Assembly: GCA_030248295.1 (NCBI GenBank)
Contig: JASANH010000246.1
Coordinates: forward strand, 35,848 to 99,847
DNA length: 64,000 nt
Source: Mesodorylaimus sp. YZB2_4
Taxonomy: Eukaryota > Nematoda > Enoplea > Dorylaimida > Dorylaimidae
Reading direction: 5' to 3'
In this document: one piece after another, positions 21,358 through 30,331 of the stretch
Position numbering within the stretch: the stretch's first letter is position 1
Layout: every line of letters begins with the position of its first letter
The notes under the pieces: model-generated
The model's input: only the letters and a program-made list of their open reading frames with translations
What the model was told of the DNA's origin: nothing
Databases searched by the model: none
Program-made: the position numbers and the translations under genes

Positions 21358-22554
21358 GTGAAGATGGCGTCAAAGTCTTGGCAACTACTCAGTCCCATTC
21401 GCGAACGCCTCAGAAAGGCGCTACGATCCGTTCAAATCGACAAGGACGCACCAGCGGAATGTCCACTCGACAAGATCTCAGATGCCAAATCAGAAATCGA
21501 ACTGGCCAAATCGAAACTTCAGAAATTGTTCGTCGTTTACGAAACTCGGTACAACGCGTTCGTCGATGCGTCCGAAGATAAACGAGTCAAAGGCTTCCAG
21601 GAAGAAATCGCCCAATTCGACGAACCGTCCTCCCAGTACTACGATTTTGACGCCGAATTCGCGAACGTCCTAAAGATCCTCGACAGTCGAGTCGAAATGG
21701 AAAAACGTCGCGTCGAGATGGAAGAACGTCGCGTCGAAATGGGAGAACGTCGCGAAGATCGGGATCGGCGCTTGGCTGCTGAAGAAGAAGAAACGCGACG
21801 TCGCCGCGAACTTCACAAAATTCAGATGGAAAACGAACGGCGACGTCTGGCTATTCCTGAAGCTCCCGCCGCGCCTCCAGTGGTCCAAAGGGGAGACAAG
21901 GTACAATTGCCTTCTTTTGAGCCCCCTATGTTTGACGGGACCCCCTCCAAGTACCAGGAGTTCATGGACGCCTTTAAGGCTTGTGTGCATAGTCAGAAGG
22001 ATCTCTCGGATGTCTTAAAACTTCACTATCTGAAGTCCCGCCTGGAAGAGGGAAGTCCGGCCGCTAGGGCTATCGAAGGCTTATCCGCGACGAGTGAGAA
22101 CTACGCCGTCGCTTTGAAAACGATTGAAGATCGTTTTGGGAAGAAAGATCTCATAGTCACGAAACATCTGCAGAATATTCACGCACTCAAGGCACCTAAG
22201 AACGAGGCACGCGCGCTGCGTAATTTCTTTGACGAGTTGAATGCAAGCTATAATTCGCTCAATGCTCTTGGCGTTTCCATTCAAAACGATCCTAGCCTCG
22301 CAATCATGCTCAAAGACCTGCTCCCATCGAGTCTCGCAATGAAGTTGTTCAAGGAAAACGGAAAGAAGCCGTTCACCGTCGAGTCCCTGATCGTCCTACT
22401 CAAAGATCATATTGAAACCTCAGAATACATGGAACATAGCTCTCGTAATGTTGCGTCGCCCCCCAAAGTTGAAAGGTCTGAACGCGTAAGGAACCAGTCC
22501 CTGCTCGGAAGCCAGCTAGCCATCAGAGTCATGGTCGCGTCTTCACAACCATGA
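21358..22554 (+). CDS. BEL/Pao gag
   Basis: The 398-residue open frame starts shortly after the primer-binding site. It has an N-terminal coiled-coil-like Glu/Arg repeat region (residues about 115-165). The capsid domain (DUF1759 type) includes LPSFEPPMFDGTPSKYQEF and LHYLKSRLEEGSPAARAIEG. The frame ends soon after and the zinc-knuckle part continues in a different frame, so one shift separates them. The protein assembles virus-like particles for reverse transcription. Confidence 0.9.
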   Translation: MKMASKSWQLLSPIRERLRKALRSVQIDKDAPAECPLDKISDAKSEIELAKSKLQKLFVVYETRYNAFVDASEDKRVKGFQEEIAQFDEPSSQYYDFDAEFANVLKILDSRVEMEKRRVEMEERRVEMGERREDRDRRLAAEEEETRRRRELHKIQMENERRRLAIPEAPAAPPVVQRGDKVQLPSFEPPMFDGTPSKYQEFMDAFKACVHSQKDLSDVLKLHYLKSRLEEGSPAARAIEGLSATSENYAVALKTIEDRFGKKDLIVTKHLQNIHALKAPKNEARALRNFFDELNASYNSLNALGVSIQNDPSLAIMLKDLLPSSLAMKLFKENGKKPFTVESLIVLLKDHIETSEYMEHSSRNVASPPKVERSERVRNQSLLGSQLAIRVMVASSQP

Positions 22555-22622
22555 ACCTCGCTTCAAGTAACCCCGCTACGAATAGCCACCGTGGCTCTTG
22601 ATCCTCTCAAACGAAACCGCCG

Positions 22623-23657
22623 ATGTGCCAGCTCTGCAACGGTAGCCACTGGCCCAGCCAAAGCCCCAAGTATCCTACGCCCAACGATCGCAAGAAACAA
22701 TGTTCAGAAAAGAAACTCTGCTTTAACTGTCTCTCTAGCAGTCATCGCATCAGTGATTGTAAAAGTACTAAGAACTGCCCATCTTGCCATGGAAGGCATC
22801 ATCGTTCGCTCTGCGGTTCTTCCTCGTCCTCTGCTACATCTCACTTCACGACCGGCCCCTCATCTGGGCAATCAACATCCTGCATAGCTCCAAGTCCTCT
22901 CCGCTCCTCTTTCATGCTGTCCGCCAAGATCACCGCTAGTTCTGGTCCATCAAAGCCGTTCTTTGATGGCCACGCTGTACTTGATTCTGCAAGTCAACGA
23001 TCCTACGTTTCTTCAGAATTCGCTAGGCAAATTGGTGCTCCTGTTATTCAAACAGAGCAGATTCGCGTCTCTTCTTTCGGTGGCATCATGAATTCCTTTA
23101 GTTCCCGCTTGGTAGCTTTCTCCATTCGCACTCGCGATGGCTTCGATCTCAGCATCAAAGCTTATGTCATTCCGAAGATAACCGGCCCAACGGTTCGCCC
23201 GTTGGCAACCCTATCTCCAGAAGCTGAGACATTCCTGCAGTCCTACGATCTAGCTGATACTATTCCGTATGCTTCGGAGTCCCGTATTGTCGACATTCTA
23301 ATTGACGCAGAATACTGGGATCAAATCTTCGCTGACTCCAGTGTCTCAGTGCCGGGAAGCACTCCGCTATCTCTCATTCCTCCTCGTCTGGGGTGGATCC
23401 TTACTGGGAAAGGAGAATCACCAACTCCATCTGCTACGAATGAATCTGCAAACATCATCTCGCATACGACACTTCTTCTCACGAACACTCATTCTGGAAT
23501 CGATTCGCCTTGTCTGAACTCTTTCGACTCGCTTGCCATAAACATAGCCGATCCCTTGACAAATTTGAAGCCTGAACAAATCGGAATTCGTGATTGTTCA
23601 TCTGATGCTAACGATGAACCCGCCTCCTGGTCAAGACGAAACTCGACTCGGAAATGA
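22623..23657 (+). CDS. BEL/Pao zinc knuckles and aspartic protease (DUF1758)
   Basis: The open frame begins MCQLCNGSHW and has two or three Cys/His knuckles (CFNCLSSSHRISDC, CPSCHGRHHRSLC). The protease domain has the AVLDSASQRSYVS active-site region, in which the usual DSGS/DTGS is DSAS. The segment LIPPRLGWILTGK follows. After about 23660 the expected reverse transcriptase does not appear. Confidence 0.88.
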   Translation: MCQLCNGSHWPSQSPKYPTPNDRKKQCSEKKLCFNCLSSSHRISDCKSTKNCPSCHGRHHRSLCGSSSSSATSHFTTGPSSGQSTSCIAPSPLRSSFMLSAKITASSGPSKPFFDGHAVLDSASQRSYVSSEFARQIGAPVIQTEQIRVSSFGGIMNSFSSRLVAFSIRTRDGFDLSIKAYVIPKITGPTVRPLATLSPEAETFLQSYDLADTIPYASESRIVDILIDAEYWDQIFADSSVSVPGSTPLSLIPPRLGWILTGKGESPTPSATNESANIISHTTLLLTNTHSGIDSPCLNSFDSLAINIADPLTNLKPEQIGIRDCSSDANDEPASWSRRNSTRK

Positions 23658-25081
23658 ACTTGAAGTGCATCGTGTCCTATCCCACGATTTGTGCATCGAG
23701 CATTATCCCGTCGTCCCTAATGAAGAAACTTCGTTGGCCGCATCGCAAATCTCAGATCAAGTCCTTCTGTACTCCGCATCTTGGAGAAATCGTTCCGAAA
23801 TCGCCCTCTCGAATGCGCAGCCTCGCATGCACATCAGTCAGATGTATAGAGCATACAAATACGTCTGAGATCTATCTATGTCTTATCTAAAGGTCGTTCG
23901 TCGAGTTTATCTAAATACGTATCTGAAGTTTGATCGGAAAGTTTGGTTTTCGCATGAATGACTCTTCTGTAGTATCTAAACGCTCCCTTTTCTCTTTTTG
24001 GTAGACTAATCCCACTATAATATACAATACCTTTCTGATAGAACCCCCTCGTGAGCAAATCCCTTCAGGAATCCATGAACTCTGGTCCCAACTTCTCCCT
24101 TCCCTGGGCGTCTCTCGCCCGCCGGAGTGTCGCGACGGAGCGCGATGGATTCAACGCTCACATCACAGCCCAGGAGAAGCATCGTCGATCCGTGACTTTA
24201 CGATTTGACTCTTTTCCTCTTTTATGCCTAGTTCGCTCTCCTGTGGCTCATTCTTCATTCTGTCTCCGACCAGAGTGGTCGCCTGCTTATCTTTGTCCGT
24301 AAAAGACAGTGTAACGAAGCTGTGATATATTCAGTCTCTCTCCTCTAGCCGACCTCAGCAGTCAGTCCTCTCGTCGCTCTCTTCAACTACGCTTCCACAA
24401 CGCTCCTCTCGCTACAAGTATTTAGGTTTTCCCATTGTATAGGTACGTTTTACTTACTTGTCCAGACCGCAGTCGCAGTAACAGTATGGGCGGCATGTAA
24501 CTATCGGTGCTTTACAGAAGCATTGGCATCCTCCGGCCGACGTTTCCACTTTTTTATTCGCGGCATGATCTCGCGAATGTCACCATTACAGTGAATATTA
24601 CTGACGGCGTGCGTGATCAATTTTTTCGCCTTTTTCGCGCACTCGACCAGCTTGATAGAAGAAATTACCAGTCGCGGGCAATCGCAGGTGACGGCGGTTT
24701 TATCAGCGGAGCAATAGCACTAAAGGAATGGGGATAATAAGACGAGCTGGTACGTCAGGATCTTCCTATGTTACCTGCCCATTTGCAGCGACCGCCAGGT
24801 ACGTAATGATCAAGCTAATGATCAAGTGATCTTGAATACGGATCTGAATCAGCAGAAATCCTTGACGGCGCGGGCGCATGATAACTACCATCACGACGAT
24901 AATGCAGGCGGCAACGCCGATTCCGGCTTAATTCTGCTTGAAAATTTCTATCCCAAATTCTACGATTTGTTGGCAGCGCGTGAAAAGTTCATAATTACTC
25001 GATTTATGGGCCCGAGCTTGTCCCGCGAGCATATTGGCGAAATAATTCAGCCAATAGGCGAAAGTAGGCAGAGTCATTTTT

Positions 25082-25670
25082 AGATCTTACGTCTTAGATA
25101 CTATATCGGTTTCTCACCCTCTTTCCTGTCTGATCAGGCGTGTTAAAATGCGGGGTTTCGGGAAAGTTCTCTATTCAGCTGAGTCATCTCCACTGATTTG
25201 AATGCTGATCCATTTCAGCTAGCGGACGGTTTCAGATTTTTATATTTGATAATGAAAAAGGCTGGTCTCGACGCGAAAATATTTTGCCTTTGGTCTTTCG
25301 GCCTGTACTGTACGCAGGGAGACCCGGCATGGGAGGGACTGTTCGGTGCTTTAGAGTGTGACGGGAGGGAGTTAGCTAGCCTGCCAGAATGTAATGTCTG
25401 GTGTGATCGCTGGGTGGTTAACCTCGGCAACACGAAGCGAATAATTATGCTTGGCCGGTTCAGAAGTGCTTACTGTGCTGGTCATTTAGGTATCCCATCA
25501 TAGAACAGAGCTTGTCCTTGCTTTCTGACTGGGCTCTGATGATTTAATTTTGGGACTCTAGCCTCCTCTCTTAGACCATTTCGCATGTATGAACTGATTT
25601 AGCGAATCTTCAGATAAGCTATTTTTTCAATTGGTTGTGAGTTAGCCATCAAGAGAGAGAGCCGTAAAAG
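25082..25670. other. Intergenic between divergent genes A and B
   Basis: Genes A (minus, starts 24879) and B (plus, starts 25866) diverge from here. Overlapping frames at 25198-25503 were not recognised as coding. Confidence 0.4.
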
Positions 25671-25671
25671 T

Positions 25672-25773
25672 GTTTTTATCAAAGACGGTTGTGATTCAGC
25701 GTCGCGTTTTTATCAAAGACGATTGTGATTCAGCGTCGCGTTTTTATAAAAGACGGTTGTGATTCATCAGATA
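25672..25773 (+). promoter_or_regulatory. Three 34-bp direct repeats with a TATA-like element upstream of gene B
   Basis: Units start at 25672, 25706 and 25740 and read close to GTTTTTATCAAAGACGGTTG. The third copy differs so that it contains TTTTTATAAAAG, a good TATA box. It lies about 120 bases before the gene B start codon. The position suggests a repeated promoter or enhancer motif for gene B (inference). Confidence 0.6.
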
Positions 25774-25865
25774 GTAGCGCGTTGCTGGTGATTAACTTAT
25801 CAGGGCTCTTTAAAACCCCATCGTCAGTCTTTCCGATTCTCAATCGTCTATTCTACCTCGGCATC

Positions 25866-27015
25866 ATGACGTTCTTTATGGTCCTCCTTTTTCTTCTCAG
25901 CCTGGTCTCTTCTATGCATGCCGCGTGCTTTTGCGATGACGATCTCACAGTCAGATGCTCATCTTTCGACGAAGCATCTACTATCCGTCTGCTGGACTGC
26001 GCCAACTTGAGTGTGAGGATTAACATCGTCGGCTCACATTTCGACTGTAATATGCCCATTAAGCTGGTCATGCTGAATGTATACATCGCCACCATGTCTG
26101 ACACGGCCTATTGCCCCTGTTTTTGCGCTCTGGACAATATCGAGTGCACAGGCAGTCTGTGTGAGTGTGACGATTGCGGATGCGTCTGTCGACAAAGCAG
26201 CAGCACGGCGTAAAACCCCTGCTGTAGGAGAACTCTCGCGCAGGGGCTTAACTCGCTCTCTCCTTTTAGTGCTCCCAATAAGACAACGAGCTCATCTACC
26301 GTGACGACAACGAGGACGAGAACAAGCATTTCTTCTTCGGTTTCAACGAGCACTGATCCTTCGACGAAGCCGGGGTATTCGAAAGTACTGCTCACTCGCG
26401 TGCGATTTTTATGGTCAAAACTCCAAATTAATAGTTGACGAGCGCATCTATTTTCAGTAACTTGGCCGTGGCAGTATCAGTTGCGGTCGCCATCGTTGTT
26501 TCCTTGGCGCTCATCACCGGGCTCGTGTTTTGCCGTATTCGGCATCGGCGATATGAGCTGGAACAACAACGACGAGAGAACGATTTTATGTAAGCGCACA
26601 CCCCAAACCGCATTATAACTCAGTCAGGCCAGAGTTCTGTTTCCTATCCCGTCCTTAAATTCTCAGCCGCCGCCGTATTGGCTCTCCACTCAAATCAGCA
26701 CCAATTTTTGAAGTCCAAAACGATGATCCAGCGCCGGTGTATCAGGATACAACAGAGCCAATATATTCTGAGCCAGATTTTGGCAGTTTTGAAAGCGTTT
26801 ATGAGACACCCGCACATCATAGGTACCTGTCCTATACTCTGGAAAGAAAACAGACGCCCGCATTTGACCAATTTCTTTTCAGAGAAATGAACGAGGTTTT
26901 GGCCAGACGTGAACGAGCCGGCAACGATTACGACGGTCCTAGCACATCGAACAGTTCGCCGGCGCCTATCGAAACACGATCGAGAAACGAGGCGAAATGT
27001 AGCAGGTTAGCCTAA
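25866..27015 (+). CDS. Type I membrane protein B: cysteine-rich ectodomain, Ser/Thr stalk, TM, tyrosine-motif tail
   Basis: The exons are 25866-26209, 26270-26374, 26458-26589 and 26667-27015; phases agree and give 309 residues. Order: signal peptide (FFMVLLFLLSLVSSMHA), about 95 residues with many cysteines (CPCFCALDNIECTG, CECDDCGCVC), a Thr/Ser stalk, one membrane segment (VAVSVAVAIVVSLALITGLV), a basic stop-transfer (RIRHRRYELEQQRR) and a tail of about 130 residues. The tail has repeated tyrosine motifs (PVYQDT, PIYSEPD, SVYETP, RYLSYTL) like SH2 or endocytic adaptor sites. It has the same ectodomain plan as gene A. A viral surface glycoprotein or a captured receptor are both possible. 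Confidence 0.75.
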
Positions 27016-27071
27016 CGCTTGCTTTATCCTTATTTGACGCTGTGCCGTAGTCCAGAGCGATGATTAGTAGT

Positions 27072-27077
27072 TTTATT
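27072..27077 (-). terminator. Polyadenylation signal AATAAA overlapping the stop of the 27073-27444 gene
   Basis: AATAAA is read on the minus strand; its TAA is the stop codon of the gene. This is a sign of extreme compaction and could end a transcript covering the whole minus-strand gene set. Confidence 0.5.
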
Positions 27078-27444
27078 GCTTCTGCACGTACATACGTACA
27101 TGATCGGTCAGTGGGGACTCGATAGCGTTCAATAAAGGCGTAAGCAAATTGACTGGTCTAGCCGTATCAGGAACTAGGAGCCACGTTAGCCAGGAGGCGA
27201 ACAAGGTGTCGGTTGATCGCCACTCGTTCTCGTCAGCATCCGATTTCAAGCTAACAAATCCGTCTTCATCAATTTTAAATAAGTTTCCTTCGAAGGGCGC
27301 CAGCTCTAGTAGAAAGCTGACTGCACTCTGCTTCAGTTCGGGCGAGTTGAAAATCGAAGCAAAATTCAGCAGCAGTCCAGATTCAGCCGTAGGAATGAGA
27401 CTGTACTTTACGATTTGTCTAGTCGGCGTCGCCTTCTTCCTCAT
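27073..27444 (-). CDS. Unknown 123-residue protein of element 2
   Basis: The frame starts with an ATG that overlaps the end of the ATPase frame by about 26 bases and is open to its stop at 27073. It begins with a basic patch and has hydrophobic segments (LLLNFASIFN, ASWLTWLLV) but no clear membrane span. Not recognised. Its stop codon overlaps an AATAAA signal. It converges on gene B, whose stop is 57 bases away. Confidence 0.6.
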   Translation of the reverse strand: MRKKATPTRQIVKYSLIPTAESGLLLNFASIFNSPELKQSAVSFLLELAPFEGNLFKIDEDGFVSLKSDADENEWRSTDTLFASWLTWLLVPDTARPVNLLTPLLNAIESPLTDHVRMYVQKQ

Positions 27445-28099
27445 TGTCCTCCACTACGTAGGCTACGATGGCTTTATCGTCTTGGTGGGGGCTAAATTGG
27501 CGTACTCTGAGGTACGGAGGGCACTCTTGCCTGGCGTCGATAATGAAATAGGAATGGGGCGGTGCTCGGGCTGTGATCTCCGACAATAGGGGCGGGTACT
27601 CAGGGAACCAAATTCGACTGAGCCAGCGTATGCCCACGGCTAAAGGGAGGCTAGGAAATAGAAATACGTAAGACGAGTTTTGTACGGCGTGTCTGAAGGC
27701 CACGGACTTGAAGTTGGTGGACTGAGCGCATACTACAATGTCGCACCTGTGCGACGATAGGTTGCAAGCCAGCTGCGTCAGGATCGACCGGTTTGTGTCC
27801 AGTTTATCGAACATGTCATCTAGCCATAGCAGACCCGGTTCTCGCGCCCATTCGGGGCTGGAACAGAAGTCGATTATGGATTTCTCGTCGTAGGGGCTTA
27901 TCGTGAATAGGATATTATTGGCCTTGCAGAATTTTCTTATATCTTCGTAAATTTCTTGATTTTCGTGAGCCACAATCAGGCTAATCCTCGTGTATCGTTT
28001 CGTGAATGCGTTATGAGAACAGCGAAGTTGTGCAATGGCGTGGCTTTTCCCAGTTCTCGCCACTCCTACAAGGTGATTTCTAGTTTGGGATTATTCCAC
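27419..28099 (-). CDS. Packaging ATPase of element 2 (FtsK/A32-like)
   Basis: The open frame has an intact Walker A (VGVARTGKSHAIAQL), a Walker B-like GLLWLDDMFDKL, and the block CNLSSHRCDIVVCAQSTNF corresponding to the GSHHRN-x-SVIF-x2-QN sensor region of Polinton ATPases. YVFLFPS follows in the place of the usual IVLFKNP. No ATG lies in the frame upstream of Walker A before an in-frame TAA, so the N-terminus is probably supplied by splicing; an AG acceptor (CAAACTAG) sits just upstream. The C-terminus is acidic and overlaps the next gene. It pumps genome DNA into capsids. A relative is found at 42.9 kb. Confidence 0.82.
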
Positions 28100-28472
28100 T
28101 TGCTCAGAAGGCACGTGGCGGCAGTTACCTATGCAGGTGCAAAAAAAGTTTGGCCCTAGGAGTAGATCAGTCGCGTTCACCACCTCGCCAGCATGCATCC
28201 TTGACGGCCCTAGGGAGAAAATACCAAAGACTTTATGAAAGCAGGTTTTACTAGGAGGCAAAAGAGCTCGCAGGTTTTTAAAATTGTTCAAAAGTATTAG
28301 TAGGAGCGACCATCAGCGAGGCCGGCTTGCCGGGCGCTACAGTTAGAATCTTATTAATTTGCGGGATGACTAGCATTATCGTGGCCTCGGGCAGCGGCCG
28401 ACTGAATGAGACGTTGACTGTGGGGACCGACCCAGCCGGCGTGGCCGAGAGAACATTTTCGCATTCGGCCAT
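28091..28472 (-). CDS. Small proteins between capsid and ATPase of element 2
   Basis: An ATG at 28472, 4 bases after the capsid stop, opens a 64-residue frame (to 28278) rich in hydrophobic beta-like stretches (VNVSFSRPLPEATIMLVIPQ). A second, overlapping frame (about 28291-28091) runs toward the ATPase and ends near a GTAAC donor-like site. They could be one frameshifted or spliced minor capsid gene or the spliced N-terminus of the ATPase. The identity is not established. Confidence 0.4.
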
Positions 28473-28476
28473 ATGA

Positions 28477-29708
28477 TTAGGGGGACGTGTCCAGGGCCAG
28501 AATATAGAAGCAGCCTAGCGTGTTGGGAAATTTCTTCGACGTCCCTCCTCTGCAAATTCTACTTCCGCCCGTCGTGGTCTCGTCGAATCCCAAACCCCTG
28601 TACAGCCAATAGAGGTACATGCTGTCGAATTCCGAGTTGGGGTCCAGACGTAGGTTCCATTCCGTGCTATTGATACGGACATTGTACTCTTGCACGGCGC
28701 AAGATTTAAAATTGTGCATGGAGCGAGCCCAGTCGCCTGTATAATTCACTTTCAGAAGAAAGGCCACCAGGAAGCGTCGAGGGTAGGCGCTGGGATTGTA
28801 TTGGGGCGTCGAGGCCTCGCGGATTCCTTGTCTGAAGTTGAGCATAAACAATGCGGGTTCCAAAAAGTGAAAGCACGACTCGTCGCCCTGATTAAAAAAG
28901 GTCAGCTGACGCTGCAAAAATTGGTCCCTGCACTCGAAACTTAGAGCGTGCAATTCGAGGTGAGTAATTTGTATCATCAGCTCTTTAGTCGGCGGGTTTA
29001 TTTGGATGATCTGCTTAGGGGCGTAAGTGTACAGATCGAATTGTAGTTTTGTTAGGAAGGGAAAGTAGGTTTTGGCCGCCAACGGATGAAGTCTCAACTT
29101 GTCGTACAAGTCGACGACCGTGCTCCCCTCGTAAAAGGAGCACCTGTCCTTTTTGGCCTGATCCTCGAAACTGTCTGGGTCGCCTGATTCTAGGTACCAG
29201 AGCGCCGTATCGTTACCCCTGAGATGCGCCTCGGTCGATAGGAATGCGGCGGTTGTGATATAATTTAAAAGACCGAAATTGATGGACGTATAGCATTCGC
29301 GATCATTGATCGACATAATGACCTTATTGAACATGCTATTGACGGGATTCGAGCAAAGGCAGGCGGTGTCGTCGGGACTGAGATTCGATCCGTCAGTGTT
29401 TGTGATTTTTAGTCGCACGCTCAAAAACACCTCGTTCGATGGGTGGCAATTGTTGCTGGTGGTATAGACGAAGCTGAGTTTTGTATCGGCCTAAAGGGCA
29501 TGGGGGGATCTCCTACTGTCTAAGTAGTCCATCAAGAGGCATAGGAACTTACGGCGTTTATTGAGAAGGGGGGATTCCGATTCGAGTTTCCACGTATCAG
29601 GCGAGTTTCGCGGACGGCCGTGTCTGGACGGCTGTGGACGAGGGGTAGGGTACCGCCTTTGAACGGGCTCAGAAAACATCTGGCGAGCTTCGTTGGGGGT
29701 TCGGCCAT
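28477..29708 (-). CDS. Probable major capsid protein of element 2, spliced near the N-terminus
   Basis: Exon 1 is 29708-29553 (ATG 8 bases after the core gene frame ends) and exon 2 is 29490-28477. The 62-nt intron has GTAAGT and TTTAG ends and keeps phase, giving about 389 residues with no stop. Exon 2 begins with the pattern VRLKITNTDGSNLSPDD, then NSMFNKVIMSINDRE and a Tyr-containing LLNYI segment. This matches the order in Polinton major capsid proteins (V-x-I-x3-DGT-x-L, then LHS-F-x-V-x-LN, then Y-x-Y-x-YLE), though diverged. Position between core and ATPase genes supports the call. A different beta-rich virion protein is the alternative. Confidence 0.65.
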
Positions 29709-29713
29709 ATAGT

Positions 29714-30043
29714 TTAATGTTTTCTCGATGAGGCGGCCTTCTTTTTACTAGCCCTGGCTTTTTTCTCATTAGCCGGTTTTCTTCCAGCCCTCCTCACTGC
29801 CTGCTTCGGCGGTGCTGACTTGTTCTTCTGACTCTTCTTCTTTCTACGCCTAACAACGTTCTTCGGAATGGGGAGAGGAACAAGGCCGACTTCTTGCTTC
29901 TGGTTCGCCGTTGCTTCTGACGTCTGGGTCGCGGCGATTGTAGGTGCGCTTTTGATGGAGGGGACTGGTCCAATTAGAATAGGGGTGATGCGGCGAGGTG
30001 TGCGCGATGAAACAATCGGGTATTCAGTTGACGCCGAGGACAT
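29714..30043 (-). CDS. Basic core-like protein of element 2
   Basis: The frame begins MSSASTEYPIVSSRTPRRIT and is open for about 109 residues. The N-terminal two thirds is Pro/Ala/Thr-rich. The C-terminus is very basic (NVVRRRKKKSQKNKS, then KKARASKKKAASSRKH), like viral histone- or protamine-like core proteins. The stop TAA is followed after 5 bases by the capsid gene ATG. Confidence 0.6.
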   Translation of the reverse strand: MSSASTEYPIVSSRTPRRITPILIGPVPSIKSAPTIAATQTSEATANQKQEVGLVPLPIPKNVVRRRKKKSQKNKSAPPKQAVRRAGRKPANEKKARASKKKAASSRKH

Positions 30044-30046
30044 CAA

Positions 30047-30285
30047 AAAATACCAAGCACACAGTCAAAGATGCGCAATTCACTGGCCGGCCGCTGGTTC
30101 TGATAATATCCAAGACAATATTCTGATGAATGCCTGGCCAGGTAGAATACGAAGTTACGAGCGGATGAGTCCTGGGCGATATCTGCCTGTCCGGAGCACT
30201 GACCACTGGCGCAGAAACCGTGACACACCCGATAATTGGGGCAAAGCCGGCACAAGTTGCCTCCCCAATTCACAGGACGCCCCCC
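30047..30285 (-). other. Possible cysteine-rich coding segment upstream of element 2
   Basis: A minus-strand frame contains NLCRLCPNYRVCHGFCASGQ, with closely spaced cysteines. Its N-terminal side runs into the poly-C block, so it cannot be followed. It may be part of a zinc-binding protein of element 2. Confidence 0.3.
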
Positions 30286-30297
30286 CCCCTTTTGCCC

Positions 30298-30331
<34 letters not shown>

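Larger units (their letters stand above)
20986..24416 (+). mobile_element. BEL/Pao LTR retrotransposon, internally deleted
   Basis: The 5' LTR is 20986-21273 and the 3' LTR is 24128-24416; both begin TGTCGCGACGGAGCG and end CTCTCGCTACA, with few differences. The element is flanked by a perfect 5-bp duplication AGTAT (20981-20985 and 24417-24421). A TGGTAGCATCGAACG primer-binding site follows the 5' LTR by two bases. The interior has gag and a protease region only; reverse transcriptase, RNase H and integrase are missing, so it is non-autonomous. LTR similarity suggests a fairly recent insertion. Confidence 0.93.
20600..24879 (-). pseudogene. Cysteine-rich secreted/surface protein A of element 2 (paralogue of B)
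   Basis: Exon 1 is 24879-24775, with an ATG and a hydrophobic signal-like stretch (HLIISLIITYLAVAA). Exon 2 is 24719-24458 and is cysteine-rich. Exon 3 starts at 20949 and is a Pro/Ser/Thr-rich stalk with about three 20-residue repeats. The exon 2 cysteine pattern CYC-x(8)-C...VECA...HCN...CQCFCKAP...CYCDC parallels gene B (CFC...LLDCA...DCN...CPCFCALD...CECDDC). A one-base shift in an A-run (about 24551-24556) and an in-frame TAA in the third repeat (about 20703) break the frame. No membrane segment was found after the stalk. The second intron, 72 nt originally, hosts the BEL element. Confidence 0.6.
19279..30046. mobile_element. Compact endogenous dsDNA virus-like element 2 (Polinton-like, divergent)
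   Basis: This block groups a family B DNA polymerase C-terminus, two paralogous cysteine-rich surface-type genes, an unknown gene, a packaging ATPase, a probable capsid protein and a basic core-like protein. Most are intact and very closely spaced. Polymerase, ATPase, capsid and core genes are all on the minus strand. The proteins are clearly diverged from those of Polinton 1. No integrase or protease was found. A BEL/Pao element (20986-24416) is a later insertion. Terminal repeats were not identified, so limits are set by genes; that the block is one element is inference from gene content and spacing. Confidence 0.68.

Noticed and set aside
24507..25503. Plus-strand open frames at 24507-24737, 24826-25083 and 25198-25503 as genes
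   Set aside because: The first two are antisense shadows of gene A exons; the third has no start context or recognisable features.
29491..29769. Arg/Pro-rich 92-residue minus-strand frame as a separate protein
   Set aside because: It overlaps capsid exon 1 in another frame; the exon with its ATG and in-phase intron is the better explanation.
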